From Pseudobutyrivibrio sp. YE44 (GTDB lineage Bacteria > Bacillota > Clostridia > Lachnospirales > Lachnospiraceae), in assembly GCF_900104335.1 (NCBI RefSeq), contig NZ_FMXT01000004.1, forward strand, positions 62,001 through 126,000: DNA of 64,000 nucleotides, read 5' to 3'. A program made the translations under genes and the position numbers. Positions within the stretch are counted from its first letter, which is position 1. Each line of letters starts with the position of its first letter. Positions 24,210-33,825 of the stretch are shown here, piece by piece. A model generated the notes under the pieces. It saw only the letters and a list, made by a program, of their open reading frames with translations, made no database searches and had not been told where the DNA came from.

Positions 24210-25787
24210 CTACTTTAAAAGGGTGTTAAGCAAGCCTCTAAATAGCTGAGCTCCCGTGTTACCTCCGAGAGTTTGTCCGAACTTGCCTCCCAACTGCTTT
24301 CCAACCTTTTTACCAACCTCTCGGCCAACAGTTCCGGCCACAGTGGTTCCCACGGATTTAGCAGCACGTTTCTTACGGTTAGCTTCCTTTTCAGCCTCAC
24401 GCTGAGCTGCCTTTGCTGCAGCTGCTTCTTCCTTGGCCTGCTGCTTTGCTGCGGCTGCCTCCTCCTTGGCTGTAGCCTCAGCCACTGCCTCTTCCTGGTT
24501 CTTTCTATCAAGCATTTCATATGCAGAGTCAGGATCAACTGCCACCGCATACTTCGAATACAACATGCTGGATTTTACGGCAGTATCTCGAACTGCATCA
24601 TCAATACCACCCATCTTTGACTGAGGAGGAAGTATAAACACCTTTTCAACAACGCTAGGTGTACCATCCTCCTGAAGGAAGGATGCAACAGCCTCTCCTG
24701 TTCCAAGAGACTCTATTACATCAGCTGTTTTAAAAGCTGGGTTTTCTCTGAAGGATTCTGCTGCTGCTTTGACAGCCTTTTGATCTGATGGTGTATATGC
24801 ATGAAGAGCATGTTGAACTTTATTGCCAAGCTGTGCCAACACTCCATCTGGAATATCACGAGGATTTTGAGTTACAAAGTAAATGCCAATTCCCTTTGAG
24901 CGAATAAGCTTCACTACCTGCTCAATCTTCTCAAGCAATGGCTTTGGAGTGTCTTTGAAAAGAAGATGTGCTTCATCAAAGAAGAATACCATCTTTGGCT
25001 TTTCCAAATCACCAACCTCAGGCATGGTTTCAAAAAGCTCTGAAAGCATCCAAAGTAGGAAAGTTGAGTACAAGGTTCCATTATTAATAAGGCTCTGGCT
25101 ATCGAGAATATGAATCATCCCTTTGCCGCTTGCATCCACGGTAAGCCAATCTCTAATGTCAAGCTCTGGCATACCAAAAAACTGGTCACCACCAGCAATT
25201 TCCAATGCCACAACAGCCCTTTGAATAGCTCCAACACTTTGCTTACTAATACTTCCATATTCCGCTGCATAATCTTTGTTGTTTTCAGCGAGTTCATTAA
25301 GCATTGCCTTTAAATCCTTGGTATCATACAGATACCATCCGTTGTCATCAGCAATTTTGAAGGCTATAGTGAGAATATCACTTTGAAGCTCATTTAAATC
25401 TAAAATACGACTTAGGAGCAATGGGCCCATATCAGAAATTGAAGTTCTCACCTGAATGCCCTTCTTTCCAAACACATCCCAAAGAGTGGTTGGATATCTG
25501 TGGTATTCAAAGCCATGCTCAGCAAGGCCAAATCTTTTTATACGCTCTTGCATGTTTTCACTGTCAACACCGGCTTCAAGCATACCGGCAATATCGCCCT
25601 TAACATCTGCCAGAAAAACTGGAACTCCCATATCTGAAAAAGACTCTGCTAATACCTTAAGGGTAACTGTTTTTCCAGTGCCTGTTGCACCTGCTATCAA
25701 TCCGTGACGATTTGACATCTTTGGTAGCATGTACACTGGCTCTCCTGCCTCAGTGTTTGCAATCCAAATCTTACCATCTCTTAACAT
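24210..25787 (-). CDS. HerA-like ATPase, DUF853 (YjgR) family
   Basis: A 525-residue HerA/FtsK-superfamily ATPase. Near the start GLIAGATGTGKTVTLKVLAE is the Walker A loop, followed by VFLADVKGDIAGML. MVFFFDEAHLLF is the Walker B motif and YFVTQNPRDIPD the sensor region. The C-terminal 110 residues form an Ala/Glu/Lys-rich coiled coil (about 430-480) and a glycine-rich tail. YjgR-type proteins are widespread but of unknown function. The ATG at 25787 has GGAGG 7 bases upstream; a TTG further out is unlikely. The single-domain ABC ATPase gene lies 18 bases upstream, so they are probably co-transcribed. Confidence 0.88.
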   Translation of the reverse strand: MLRDGKIWIANTEAGEPVYMLPKMSNRHGLIAGATGTGKTVTLKVLAESFSDMGVPVFLADVKGDIAGMLEAGVDSENMQERIKRFGLAEHGFEYHRYPTTLWDVFGKKGIQVRTSISDMGPLLLSRILDLNELQSDILTIAFKIADDNGWYLYDTKDLKAMLNELAENNKDYAAEYGSISKQSVGAIQRAVVALEIAGGDQFFGMPELDIRDWLTVDASGKGMIHILDSQSLINNGTLYSTFLLWMLSELFETMPEVGDLEKPKMVFFFDEAHLLFKDTPKPLLEKIEQVVKLIRSKGIGIYFVTQNPRDIPDGVLAQLGNKVQHALHAYTPSDQKAVKAAAESFRENPAFKTADVIESLGTGEAVASFLQEDGTPSVVEKVFILPPQSKMGGIDDAVRDTAVKSSMLYSKYAVAVDPDSAYEMLDRKNQEEAVAEATAKEEAAAAKQQAKEEAAAAKAAQREAEKEANRKKRAAKSVGTTVAGTVGREVGKKVGKQLGGKFGQTLGGNTGAQLFRGLLNTLLK

Positions 25788-25805
25788 AATCAATCCTCCT
25801 CCATT

Positions 25806-26393
25806 TTAGTTTTGGAACATTCTAATCTTTCTAGCAAAATCCAAACCATCCTCTGAACGAGAAGCTATGAGAAGTGGTCTGGTTCCCTTAATATTCATAA
25901 TGTGCTGTAGCACCTTTAATCGAAGGTTATCGTCCATACCTTCAAAAGGCTCATCCAACACAATAAAATCCGCTGGTACAAAAAAAGCTCTAACAATTTC
26001 CACCAAACGTTTTTCCACTTCATTAAGCTCAGAAACAGGAATCTCCTGTCTATCTTCTGGTAAAAATCTATTAAGCTCTTCAATGGCACGACCTTTGCTA
26101 GCCCATCTATGAGCCTTCTTTACATTCCATATTGCATTCTTTTTGGGATTCAACTGACCTGCCTGAGAAACATAGGCAGACTGAAGGGTTGGATACTTGT
26201 AATCTCCCATTCTGCTGACTTTTCCCTGATCAGGCTTCTCCAGTCCCATAAAAATTTTAAGAGCTGTAGTCTTTCCTGAATCCTTAGGGCCAACAAAGGC
26301 ATAGGATTTTCCATCCTCTATTTCCACATTAAGATTATCAATGACCTTTTTTCCATCGTAAGACTTGCTAATATTTTCTAGTATGATTGTCAT
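25806..26393 (-). CDS. Orphan ABC ATPase with a degenerate signature
   Basis: A 195-residue nucleotide-binding domain without membrane partner nearby. It has Walker A VGPKDSGKTTALKIFM and Walker B ADFIVLDEPFEGMDD. The place of the LSGGQ signature reads VSELNEVEKRLVEIV, which is strongly altered, and the switch His is not evident (IASRSEDGLDF). At 195 residues it is shorter than the usual 220-250. It may work as a regulatory or non-transport ATPase, or pair with a permease elsewhere. The gene precedes the HerA-like ATPase gene. Confidence 0.8.
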   Translation of the reverse strand: MTIILENISKSYDGKKVIDNLNVEIEDGKSYAFVGPKDSGKTTALKIFMGLEKPDQGKVSRMGDYKYPTLQSAYVSQAGQLNPKKNAIWNVKKAHRWASKGRAIEELNRFLPEDRQEIPVSELNEVEKRLVEIVRAFFVPADFIVLDEPFEGMDDNLRLKVLQHIMNIKGTRPLLIASRSEDGLDFARKIRMFQN

Positions 26394-26431
26394 TATCTAT
26401 TCCCCCTCACCTAATAGAGATAGTATAACAT

Positions 26432-26466
26432 AAAAAGGACTAGCTGTTTCAAATAACAGCTAGTCC
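26432..26466 (-). terminator. Intrinsic terminator after the EAL gene
   Basis: Perfect 12-bp stem GGACTAGCTGTT/AACAGCTAGTCC, then TTTTTA on the minus strand. Confidence 0.88.
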
Positions 26467-26479
26467 AATTAATTTTTAT

Positions 26480-28213
26480 TTAGTAAGAATAGTCTTCATA
26501 GGTCATACCCGAATCAGCAAGGTGCTCTAGCATATCCTCTAATGGCATTGGCTTTCCAAAGTAGTATCCCTGGCATTTATCACAACCAATTTCCTTTAGA
26601 AATTGATAATGCTCTTCACATTCTACACCCTCGCATAATGGTTTGACTCCAAGCTCATTTGCTCCTTGAATCACGTAATTCATAAGAGTCCTTGTCTTTT
26701 GATTTTGGAAGCTCTTTAAGAAAACTAAATCTAGTTTTAATACATCAAAATCATACTCTGCTATGGTATTTAAAGATGAGAATCCACTTCCGAAATCATC
26801 TACCCAGATTTCAAAGCCAGCTTCTCTGATTTTCTTCACTTCCTCTCGAATGAGACCTGTGTTGTCGTTGAAGGCACTCTCTGTGATTTCTACTTCCATC
26901 ATATCAATTGGCACATCATAAATCTCGCAGAAATCAGATAAAAGCTTCAAAACACTACATACATCAAAGTCTAGTCTTGAAATATTAACAGATACAGGCA
27001 CTGTAGGAAGGTCATTATCCAAAAGATACCTGTAATCCTGACATACCTTCTTTACCATAAATTCATCCACCAGATGAATTAAATGGAAGTGCTCCAAGGT
27101 CTCAATGAAATCTAGTGGCGACATCATGCCAATGGAAGGATCAACCCAACGTACCAAAGCCTCCATGCCACAAACCTCTTTTGTAGCAACGCGAATAATA
27201 GGCTGATAGTAAACCTTTATATAGTCCATTGCGATGGCTTCGTCAATGTGGTCCACTACATACTGCTGTCGACGAAGCTTGTCACGAAGCATTTCATCAT
27301 AGATACAGTAATTAAGATCATGTCTATTCTTAATGCTGTTGCAAGCAAGTCTGGCATGGTCACAGGCCAAACCTACCTCAGCCCTCTGATCATCCAAGAA
27401 ATAAATTCCAGCTTTAATTCTTACCTTTTTATTTACATCATCAGAAAGAAGCATCCGTTTATAGACTTCTTCTACTGACTCTATTACTCCTTCCCTTGGA
27501 GTACTGGTAAATACAACAAAATGATCATCAGAAAATCTTGCAACTATACCATCAGTAAAAACATCCTTTATAGTGTTGGCCAAATCAACTAGAAGCTCAT
27601 CTCCCATTTTGAAGCCATGACGTTCATTGTAAAGCTTGAAATTTGGAACATCAAAATGTACAAAGGCTGCCTCGTCCCTCCAATTTTCAGCGCTATTAAT
27701 CTGAAGCTGAACCCTATGATAGAAGAACGACATAGTAAACAAACCAGTCAATGAATCCACTTCCCGGTTAGCTACCAACACCTCAGCTTCAGCAAAGGAG
27801 TTACGACTGGTATTCAAATATTCATTTTGATCCACATCCACAATAAATACGTAGAAGAAGCTTTTACCATTCATCCAGTGAAGCAAATGGCCAAAGTCCT
27901 CTAAATATTTAATTGTGCCCTTCTTTGTCTGAATACGATAGCGCACATAATCGTGTCGCTTTTCGCCCAAGAAGGTTTGTGCTTGAATCTGGTTCTCAAT
28001 TCTGTACAGGTCTTCCTTATAAACCATTCCCTTAAAAGAACCACCAACATATTCCTTTAATTCCTCAAAGGTTTCACAATCAAACATATTGATGACATTA
28101 GAATCTGCAAATAAAAGATTCTCCTCACCATCAGCTTCATAGATAAAGAAACCTCCTGGTAGCCCTAGTGGAACTATACCTGCACCAGTATCAAGATATT
28201 CTTCCTTTGCCAT
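26480..28213 (-). CDS. PAS-GGDEF(degenerate)-EAL protein, likely c-di-GMP phosphodiesterase
   Basis: A 577-residue cytosolic signalling protein. Residues 1-130 resemble a PAS sensor. Residues 150-300 are a GGDEF domain in which the GGDEF motif reads RFSDDHFV, so it is unlikely to make c-di-GMP. Residues 320-575 are an EAL domain with all expected residues: GMEALVRW, VNISRLDFD, VEITESAF, VDDFGSGFSS, DVLKLDL, CEGVECEEHY and QGYYFGKPMP. It most likely hydrolyses c-di-GMP. The next gene upstream encodes a chemoreceptor only 32 bases away, so both may be one operon for motility or surface behaviour. Confidence 0.9.
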   Translation of the reverse strand: MAKEEYLDTGAGIVPLGLPGGFFIYEADGEENLLFADSNVINMFDCETFEELKEYVGGSFKGMVYKEDLYRIENQIQAQTFLGEKRHDYVRYRIQTKKGTIKYLEDFGHLLHWMNGKSFFYVFIVDVDQNEYLNTSRNSFAEAEVLVANREVDSLTGLFTMSFFYHRVQLQINSAENWRDEAAFVHFDVPNFKLYNERHGFKMGDELLVDLANTIKDVFTDGIVARFSDDHFVVFTSTPREGVIESVEEVYKRMLLSDDVNKKVRIKAGIYFLDDQRAEVGLACDHARLACNSIKNRHDLNYCIYDEMLRDKLRRQQYVVDHIDEAIAMDYIKVYYQPIIRVATKEVCGMEALVRWVDPSIGMMSPLDFIETLEHFHLIHLVDEFMVKKVCQDYRYLLDNDLPTVPVSVNISRLDFDVCSVLKLLSDFCEIYDVPIDMMEVEITESAFNDNTGLIREEVKKIREAGFEIWVDDFGSGFSSLNTIAEYDFDVLKLDLVFLKSFQNQKTRTLMNYVIQGANELGVKPLCEGVECEEHYQFLKEIGCDKCQGYYFGKPMPLEDMLEHLADSGMTYEDYSY

Positions 28214-28245
28214 AGTCGCCCTCCATGTGCCTTAAGCAAAGCGGC

Positions 28246-30294
28246 TTATGCCTCATCTGAATCAATCTTAAACTTAGCTAACTCATCATTAATAGCAAGA
28301 GCAGAATCTGATACAGAATTTGCAACTGTTTCTACGCCTTGGCTTTCTGATGCAATCTGATTTGCACTTTCTGTCAAAGTATAGATTGTAGCTGTAATTT
28401 CCTCTGAGCTTGCGGACTGCTCCTCTGAAATAGCAGCAACAGAAGATGCAATATCATTTACCTCGCCCATCATCTGAATCATATTCTTCATCGTATCAGC
28501 TGCTGTATTAAGATCATCGTAAATCTTGTTAAAGCTTGTACCAGCTTTTTCTACAGCCTCACCACTTTCGTTAATAGAATCAGTGTTGCGCTGTGATTTC
28601 TCAGCCAAATCAGAAATAAGACCTGTAATCTGTTTGATAATATCTCCGATTTCCTTAGCTGCATCCTGAGAATTCTGTGCAAGCTTTCCGATTTCGTCAG
28701 CAACTACCGCAAAGCCCTTACCTGCCTCACCTGCACGAGCTGCCTCAATTGAAGCATTTAGTGAAAGAAGGTTTGTCTGCTCTGCAATAGAATCAATCAT
28801 CTGAACAATATCTGTAATCTGCTGAGCTGAGTCACCAACTGTTGTAACTACCTGGTTCATCTCGCCCATAGACTCAGTAATTCTTTCCATGTTATGCTGC
28901 ACTGCAGTCATATCTTCCTGGCCAATCTTTGCCTGGTCAACAAGTGCAAGCATTACATCATTGGTTGTATTTCCGTTGTCTGTCAAATCTGAAACAGCAT
29001 GAGCAAGATGTGTTGCATTTTCTGCAAGCTCTCCTACAGCATTTGAAATATCATCCATAGTCTCTTGAATCTGGCCCATTGATACTGACTGATCTCCAGC
29101 CTCAGAACTCATCTTAGATGATGCAGTCTTCGAAGTCTCAGAGTCTTCCTGTAGCTGTTCAGCCTTTCCTTGGATTGAACTGATAGCTCCATTCATAACC
29201 CCAACAAACTGATCCATCTGTCTACTGATAAGACCAATCTCATCACCATTATCCTTTGGCATCTTTGTTGTAAAGTCACCACCAGAGATTTTAAGGATAC
29301 TTGCTGATAAGCCGTTAACAGGCTTTGTAATAACCATATTTACAACTAAAAGGATTACAGCAACAATGACAATAACAAGTAATACCATGGCAATTAAAGA
29401 TACAGTCATGAAACTATTTGCTTCCTTCATTACGTCATCCACTGATACAGAAGAAATAAGAGTCCATGGTGTACCTGGAATAGCTGCCGTACATACATAA
29501 TAATCTATACCTGTAGTAGGCTGGTTAATAATAGTAACATCAGAAGCCCCACTATCAATATATGATTTACAATCAATTAAGAATTGACTGCCAGACTCAG
29601 AAATGGCCATACCATTTTTGTCAGTTTCAAAATACGAAACAATATATGTATCATCAAGAACGATAGACCCACCAGTTTTCATAGGTGTAAGCTCAGCTAC
29701 TTGATTTTGTAACTCTGATAGGAAAACATCCACACCACAAACACCAAATTCACCATTTTTAAAATCTACAGCTCTAACGTAGGTAACACACATCTCATTT
29801 GTACCTGCATCTATGTAAGGGTCAGTAGCTACAAAGGTCTGATTCTCTTTACCAAGGGCATACCAACCACGTTCTGTTGGCTTCCATGAAGCATCCTGCT
29901 TAGTTCCATTTGCAAAGAAATAACTATTATCAGAAAAGCCCACATAAATACCGGTGTTGGCAACTGGCTGATAATCAACAGATGGCTTGCAATATTCAAG
30001 ATATGCATCATGACCATCCATAGGAACCTGCTCCATGGTGTCACAATACTCGCCAAATTTTGCAGTTAGCATCTTAAAGCCTGAGCCCAATGTCTGAGCA
30101 TTATCACTACATTCAGCCTGCAAATCCATCAGAGAAACTTCTGTGATAATAGATCTTGCATTAAAGGAAATAAAGATAATAATACCCACAGTACCTAAAA
30201 CGATAATAGGTACCAAACATAGAAGCAAGGTTACACCTATACTTCTCTTAACCTTCATGTTAGATTCAACCTTCTCTTTCTTTTCTTTTGCCAT
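28246..30294 (-). CDS. Methyl-accepting chemotaxis protein with dCache sensor
   Basis: A 682-residue membrane receptor. After a basic start there is a membrane helix ([20 protein letters not shown]), an extracellular dCache-type sensor (about 50-285) with [13 protein letters not shown], a second helix ([20 protein letters not shown]), a HAMP domain and a long signalling coiled coil. The kinase-control tip [20 protein letters not shown] is intact. The ATG at 30294 ([10 protein letters not shown]) has a GGGGGTG ribosome site; the longer ORF start has none. Ligand unknown. A perfect inverted repeat lies in its leader. Confidence 0.93.
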   Translation of the reverse strand: MAKEKKEKVESNMKVKRSIGVTLLLCLVPIIVLGTVGIIIFISFNARSIITEVSLMDLQAECSDNAQTLGSGFKMLTAKFGEYCDTMEQVPMDGHDAYLEYCKPSVDYQPVANTGIYVGFSDNSYFFANGTKQDASWKPTERGWYALGKENQTFVATDPYIDAGTNEMCVTYVRAVDFKNGEFGVCGVDVFLSELQNQVAELTPMKTGGSIVLDDTYIVSYFETDKNGMAISESGSQFLIDCKSYIDSGASDVTIINQPTTGIDYYVCTAAIPGTPWTLISSVSVDDVMKEANSFMTVSLIAMVLLVIVIVAVILLVVNMVITKPVNGLSASILKISGGDFTTKMPKDNGDEIGLISRQMDQFVGVMNGAISSIQGKAEQLQEDSETSKTASSKMSSEAGDQSVSMGQIQETMDDISNAVGELAENATHLAHAVSDLTDNGNTTNDVMLALVDQAKIGQEDMTAVQHNMERITESMGEMNQVVTTVGDSAQQITDIVQMIDSIAEQTNLLSLNASIEAARAGEAGKGFAVVADEIGKLAQNSQDAAKEIGDIIKQITGLISDLAEKSQRNTDSINESGEAVEKAGTSFNKIYDDLNTAADTMKNMIQMMGEVNDIASSVAAISEEQSASSEEITATIYTLTESANQIASESQGVETVANSVSDSALAINDELAKFKIDSDEA

Positions 30295-30314
30295 GTTGCA
30301 CCCCCATAATAAAA

Positions 30315-30356
30315 ATATCATGTGAACTAAAGTTTATATACCTAGTCACATGATAT
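30315..30356. promoter_or_regulatory. Inverted repeat in the chemoreceptor leader
   Basis: ATATCATGTGA (30315-30325) and TCACATGATAT (30346-30356) are perfect 11-bp arms separated by 20 bases, immediately upstream of the MCP ribosome site. It may be a protein operator or an RNA hairpin. Confidence 0.5.
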
Positions 30357-30431
30357 TTTACAACATTATTTGAGATGAGTCGGAAAATTCACAGATTTTT
30401 CCGCAAATTAACAGATTATTCACCAGTGCAT

Positions 30432-30464
30432 AAAAATCCCTTGCCTATTATAAGCAAGGGATTT
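30432..30464 (-). terminator. Intrinsic terminator after the OFA transporter gene
   Basis: AAATCCCTTGC/GCAAGGGATTT stem followed by TTTATG on the minus strand. Confidence 0.82.
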
Positions 30465-30469
30465 CTAAA

Positions 30470-31696
30470 CTAATTAGATTTCTTTGATACTATTCTATAA
30501 ACAAAGGTAAACACAACGCCAACTATTGAGATGCTGGCTGCAATAAGGAAAGCCTGGGTGTATGCACCTGTAGAAGCCTTTGTATTTGCCATAATCTGTG
30601 GACCAAAATAGCCTGCAAGCGCGAAACCAATGAACATAATACCATAGTTTACAGAGTTGTTCTTTGGACCAAACTGATCAGCTGTAAATCCTGGGTATAC
30701 GCCCATAAACGAACCAAAGCTTACGCCTACTACTGAAAGACCTATGAAGAACTGAGTTGTAGAACCTTCACCTGTGAAATATAAGCAAAGAAGACCTGCT
30801 GCACCAAGTACGCATGCAAGGCAAAGTGTATTAATTCTACCAATCTTATCTGAAAGTGTACCTGCGACAATTCGTCCAAAGGCATTGAAAAGAGCAAGTA
30901 CTGAAACTGCTAGAGCAGCTGAAGCTTCACCAATAATCATTATAGCTACCGGCTTAGCCTGCGAGATAACCATCATTCCCGAGAATGCTCCACAAGTAAG
31001 AAGAAGGAGCATCACGTAAAATACAGGTGTCGAAAGCATTCCCTTCCAATCAAGATTTTTAGGTGCTGCACCGCCTGCTGCAACTGACGGCTCCCAGCCT
31101 GCTGGCTTGTATCCTTCTGGACACTGTTCAAGGAAGATGCAAGAAACAGCAATAAGAACGAGGAATACGATACCTACTACCTTGAAAGCGAAAGTAACGT
31201 CTGAACTCTTCATGATAGCTGTAACTATTGGAGGAAGGATAACTGAGCTTAAACCATAAACTGCAGTTGTGATACCACCAATAAGGCCTCTCTTGTCTGG
31301 GAAGAACTTAACACAAGTTGAAATTGTGCTACCGTAAGCCATTCCAAGTCCAAGACCACCTATGATACCGTAAGCGAAGATTAAGAAACCAACGCTTGTA
31401 GCAAAGCCTGAAAGGAACATTCCAAGGCCCCACATAATACCACCCACAAGGATAACCTTCTTTGGGCCAATCTTGTCATTGAACCAACCACCAGAAATCA
31501 TTGTGATTGGACCAACTGAATTGGCGATAGTGTATACAATCGCAAGGTCACCAGGTGTAAGCTCCTTACCAGTTAAAGTACTAAGGTGTGCTGCCATCTC
31601 CGGTGAAAATACGCTCCATGCATAAATAGAGCCAAGACAGATGTTAATAAAACATGCTGCAATTAAGATAATCCATCTTTTCTTATCTAAATTCAT
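30470..31696 (-). CDS. MFS transporter, oxalate/formate antiporter (OFA) family
   Basis: A 408-residue, 12-helix transporter. MNLDKKRWIILIAACFINIC followed by LGSIYAWSVFSPEMA is the standard OFA beginning. GGWFNDKIGPKKVILVGG and GTLSDKIGRINTLCLA are the two MFS loop 2-3 type motifs. I start at 31696 because AAAGGAGAG precedes it; the N-terminal 53 residues of the longer frame overlap the flavoenzyme gene and are not hydrophobic. It lies 13 bases behind the enoate-reductase-like gene, suggesting uptake or exchange of that enzyme's carboxylate substrate or product. Confidence 0.9.
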   Translation of the reverse strand: MNLDKKRWIILIAACFINICLGSIYAWSVFSPEMAAHLSTLTGKELTPGDLAIVYTIANSVGPITMISGGWFNDKIGPKKVILVGGIMWGLGMFLSGFATSVGFLIFAYGIIGGLGLGMAYGSTISTCVKFFPDKRGLIGGITTAVYGLSSVILPPIVTAIMKSSDVTFAFKVVGIVFLVLIAVSCIFLEQCPEGYKPAGWEPSVAAGGAAPKNLDWKGMLSTPVFYVMLLLLTCGAFSGMMVISQAKPVAIMIIGEASAALAVSVLALFNAFGRIVAGTLSDKIGRINTLCLACVLGAAGLLCLYFTGEGSTTQFFIGLSVVGVSFGSFMGVYPGFTADQFGPKNNSVNYGIMFIGFALAGYFGPQIMANTKASTGAYTQAFLIAASISIVGVVFTFVYRIVSKKSN

Positions 31697-31709
31697 TTTT
31701 TCTCTCCTT

Positions 31710-33653
31710 TTATATATCCAAAGCTGCGTGATATCCCCAGTATACTGCGTTTGTGATTGTTGATACCTTGGCAGCATCTCCGATAACACGTACAAATGGA
31801 GCTGCGTCGCGAAGAGCCTCAACAACATCGCTGCGTGAACGCTGTCCAAGAGCACAAATTACGCTTGCGCCTTCAACCATAACTTCCTTGCCATCTTTAT
31901 CCTCACATACAACACCGTCAGCTGTAACCTTAACAGCTTTGAGTCCTGTGTGGACATCAACGTACTTGTCGATTTCCTTAAGAAGAAGTGGACGATGTCT
32001 TACGTTAGCATCTGGAGCAAGAGCATCTCTCATTTCAATAATAGAAACTTTCTTGCCTTCCTGTCCAAGATGTACTGCACACTCGCAACCTGCAAGTCCG
32101 CCACCCATAATTACTACGTTATCGCCTACTTTATCCTTCTCCTTATAGTAATTGTTTACGATTACTACGTTGTCTCCATCAAGGCCTGGGATAGGAGGAA
32201 CAAGTGGTGTAGAGCCAACGGCGATAATAAGAGCATCAGCATTTTCTTTCTCAGCGTATTCCTTTGTAACCTCTGTGTTAAGACGAATCTCAACACCAGC
32301 CTTTCTTGCAAGCTTCTCGTATGTGCCTGTAAGCTGATACATCTCATACTTAAATGGAAGTGCCTGCTCACTCTTAAGGATACCGCCAAGCTCAGCTTCC
32401 TTCTCGCAAAGGATTACTTCGTGTCCTCTTCGAGCTGCTGTATATGCTGCATAAAGACCACCTGGACCACCACCTGCAACAAGAACCTTCTTCTTAATTG
32501 GAGCAGGGGTAACTTCATCACCTTCGATTTCACGACCGATAAGAGGATTTACTGTACAACGACGTGTAGATGTAGCTGCACGCTCTGCCATACATGTGAA
32601 GCATCTTAAGCAACGAACAATTTCGTCATCACGATTCTCTGTAACCTTCTGTGGAAGATATGGATCTGCAAGAAGCGCACGGCCCATGTATACAATATCA
32701 GCCTTGCCTGATGCAATGATCTCTTCCATCTGCTCTGGATCATTAAGACCACCAAGTGTAGCTACTGGCACCTTTACATGTTTCTTAATCTCTGCTGCAA
32801 GGAATACGTTACGTCCGTGTTCCTCAAACATAGAAGGATGTGTGATACCGAAGGTCTTCTGATATGTACCAGCAGAAACATGAAGAATATCAACATAATC
32901 CTCAAGCTGCTTTGCGATTTCGATACCATCTTCAATACCGTAACCACCCTCACAGAACTCTGAACCTGACATTCTGAATTCGATTGGGAAACGAGGACCT
33001 ACCGCCTCACGAATAGCTGTAAGAATTTCCTTTGCAAGTCTGCAACGATTTTCAAGGCTTCCGCCGTACTCATCTGTTCTCTGGTTGAAAAGTGGAGAAA
33101 GGAACTGGTTGATAAGCCAACCATGACCACCGTGAACCATAATCATCTCGAAGCCTGCACGCTTTGCCATAGCAGCAACATCGCCATAAGCCTTGACGAT
33201 TTCATCAATCATATCCTTTGTCATGCCCTGTACTTCTACGCCGTCAGGTCTGACTGTGTCCATAGGGCCCCACTGCTTCATAGTCTTCTGCTTTGTTTTA
33301 TCTGTCATATATGTTCCTGCAAACATACCTGAGTGTGAAAGCTCAAGGGATGGCATACCACCGTGACGTCTGATGGCATCAGCTGTGTATGTTGCACATG
33401 CAAGAGAGTTTAAGATTGCAGGATTAAGTCTATAAGCATGGCTTCCGTCTGATTCGTGAACCATGCACTCTGATACTGTAACAGCACCAGCCCCGCCCTT
33501 TGAACGAAGTTCATAAAAGGCTGTAGACTTTGGTCCGATACAACCATCGTTTGTGATATCTGTTCCACCCATAGGTGCTGAGAACATTCTATTTCTGAAT
33601 GTTACGCCTGCAACTGTGATTGGACTGGTAAGATTAGGATACTTTCTAACCAT
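31710..33653 (-). CDS. Old-yellow-enzyme/enoate-reductase-like flavoprotein
   Basis: A 647-residue multidomain oxidoreductase of the 2,4-dienoyl-CoA/enoate reductase group. Residues 1-345 are an FMN TIM barrel (PITVAGVTFRNRMFSAPMGG, HGGHGWLINQFLSPLFNQRTD). RCLRCFTCMAERAATSTRRC binds a 4Fe-4S cluster near residue 350. Then come an FAD/NAD Rossmann part (VLVAGGGPGGLYAAYTAARRG) and a nucleotide-binding part (VVIMGGGLAGCECAVHLGQE). It likely reduces an alpha,beta-unsaturated carboxylate or ketone with NADH. The downstream OFA transporter supports an organic acid. Bile-acid or aromatic acid substrates are possible but unproven. Confidence 0.9.
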   Translation of the reverse strand: MVRKYPNLTSPITVAGVTFRNRMFSAPMGGTDITNDGCIGPKSTAFYELRSKGGAGAVTVSECMVHESDGSHAYRLNPAILNSLACATYTADAIRRHGGMPSLELSHSGMFAGTYMTDKTKQKTMKQWGPMDTVRPDGVEVQGMTKDMIDEIVKAYGDVAAMAKRAGFEMIMVHGGHGWLINQFLSPLFNQRTDEYGGSLENRCRLAKEILTAIREAVGPRFPIEFRMSGSEFCEGGYGIEDGIEIAKQLEDYVDILHVSAGTYQKTFGITHPSMFEEHGRNVFLAAEIKKHVKVPVATLGGLNDPEQMEEIIASGKADIVYMGRALLADPYLPQKVTENRDDEIVRCLRCFTCMAERAATSTRRCTVNPLIGREIEGDEVTPAPIKKKVLVAGGGPGGLYAAYTAARRGHEVILCEKEAELGGILKSEQALPFKYEMYQLTGTYEKLARKAGVEIRLNTEVTKEYAEKENADALIIAVGSTPLVPPIPGLDGDNVVIVNNYYKEKDKVGDNVVIMGGGLAGCECAVHLGQEGKKVSIIEMRDALAPDANVRHRPLLLKEIDKYVDVHTGLKAVKVTADGVVCEDKDGKEVMVEGASVICALGQRSRSDVVEALRDAAPFVRVIGDAAKVSTITNAVYWGYHAALDI

Positions 33654-33746
33654 TTTTTAATTTCCTCCTTTTACGTGAGTGTGTTAAAAAAATAACGTTC
33701 TCATTTGTTAACAGTTTAACAGTATTGAAATACTGCTTCTATCAAC

Positions 33747-33786
33747 AAAAAAATGGTGGGTATAAACAAATCGTTTGTACCCACCA
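33747..33786 (-). terminator. Intrinsic terminator after the MATE gene
   Basis: TGGTGGGTA(T/C)AAACAA stem with ATCG loop, followed by seven T on the minus strand. The space to 33653 also holds GTTAACAGTTTAAC near the flavoenzyme promoter region. Confidence 0.85.
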
Positions 33787-33825
33787 GATGTCACATCTGT
33801 TATATATAGTAACTTTTCTTTGTGT

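Noticed and set aside
24273..24624. Plus-strand ORFs of 63 and 115 codons
   Set aside because: Mirror frames of the Ala/Glu/Lys-rich coiled coil of the HerA-like gene; compositional artefacts.
31753..32609. Plus-strand ORFs of 131 and 219 codons
   Set aside because: Opposite to the strongly conserved enoate-reductase-like gene; no ribosome site or domain.
30470..33653. Bile-acid (bai) operon
   Set aside because: The flavoenzyme is BaiCD/BaiH-like, but none of the other bai genes (CoA ligase, 7-alpha-dehydratase, CoA transferase) is present and the transporter is OFA type.
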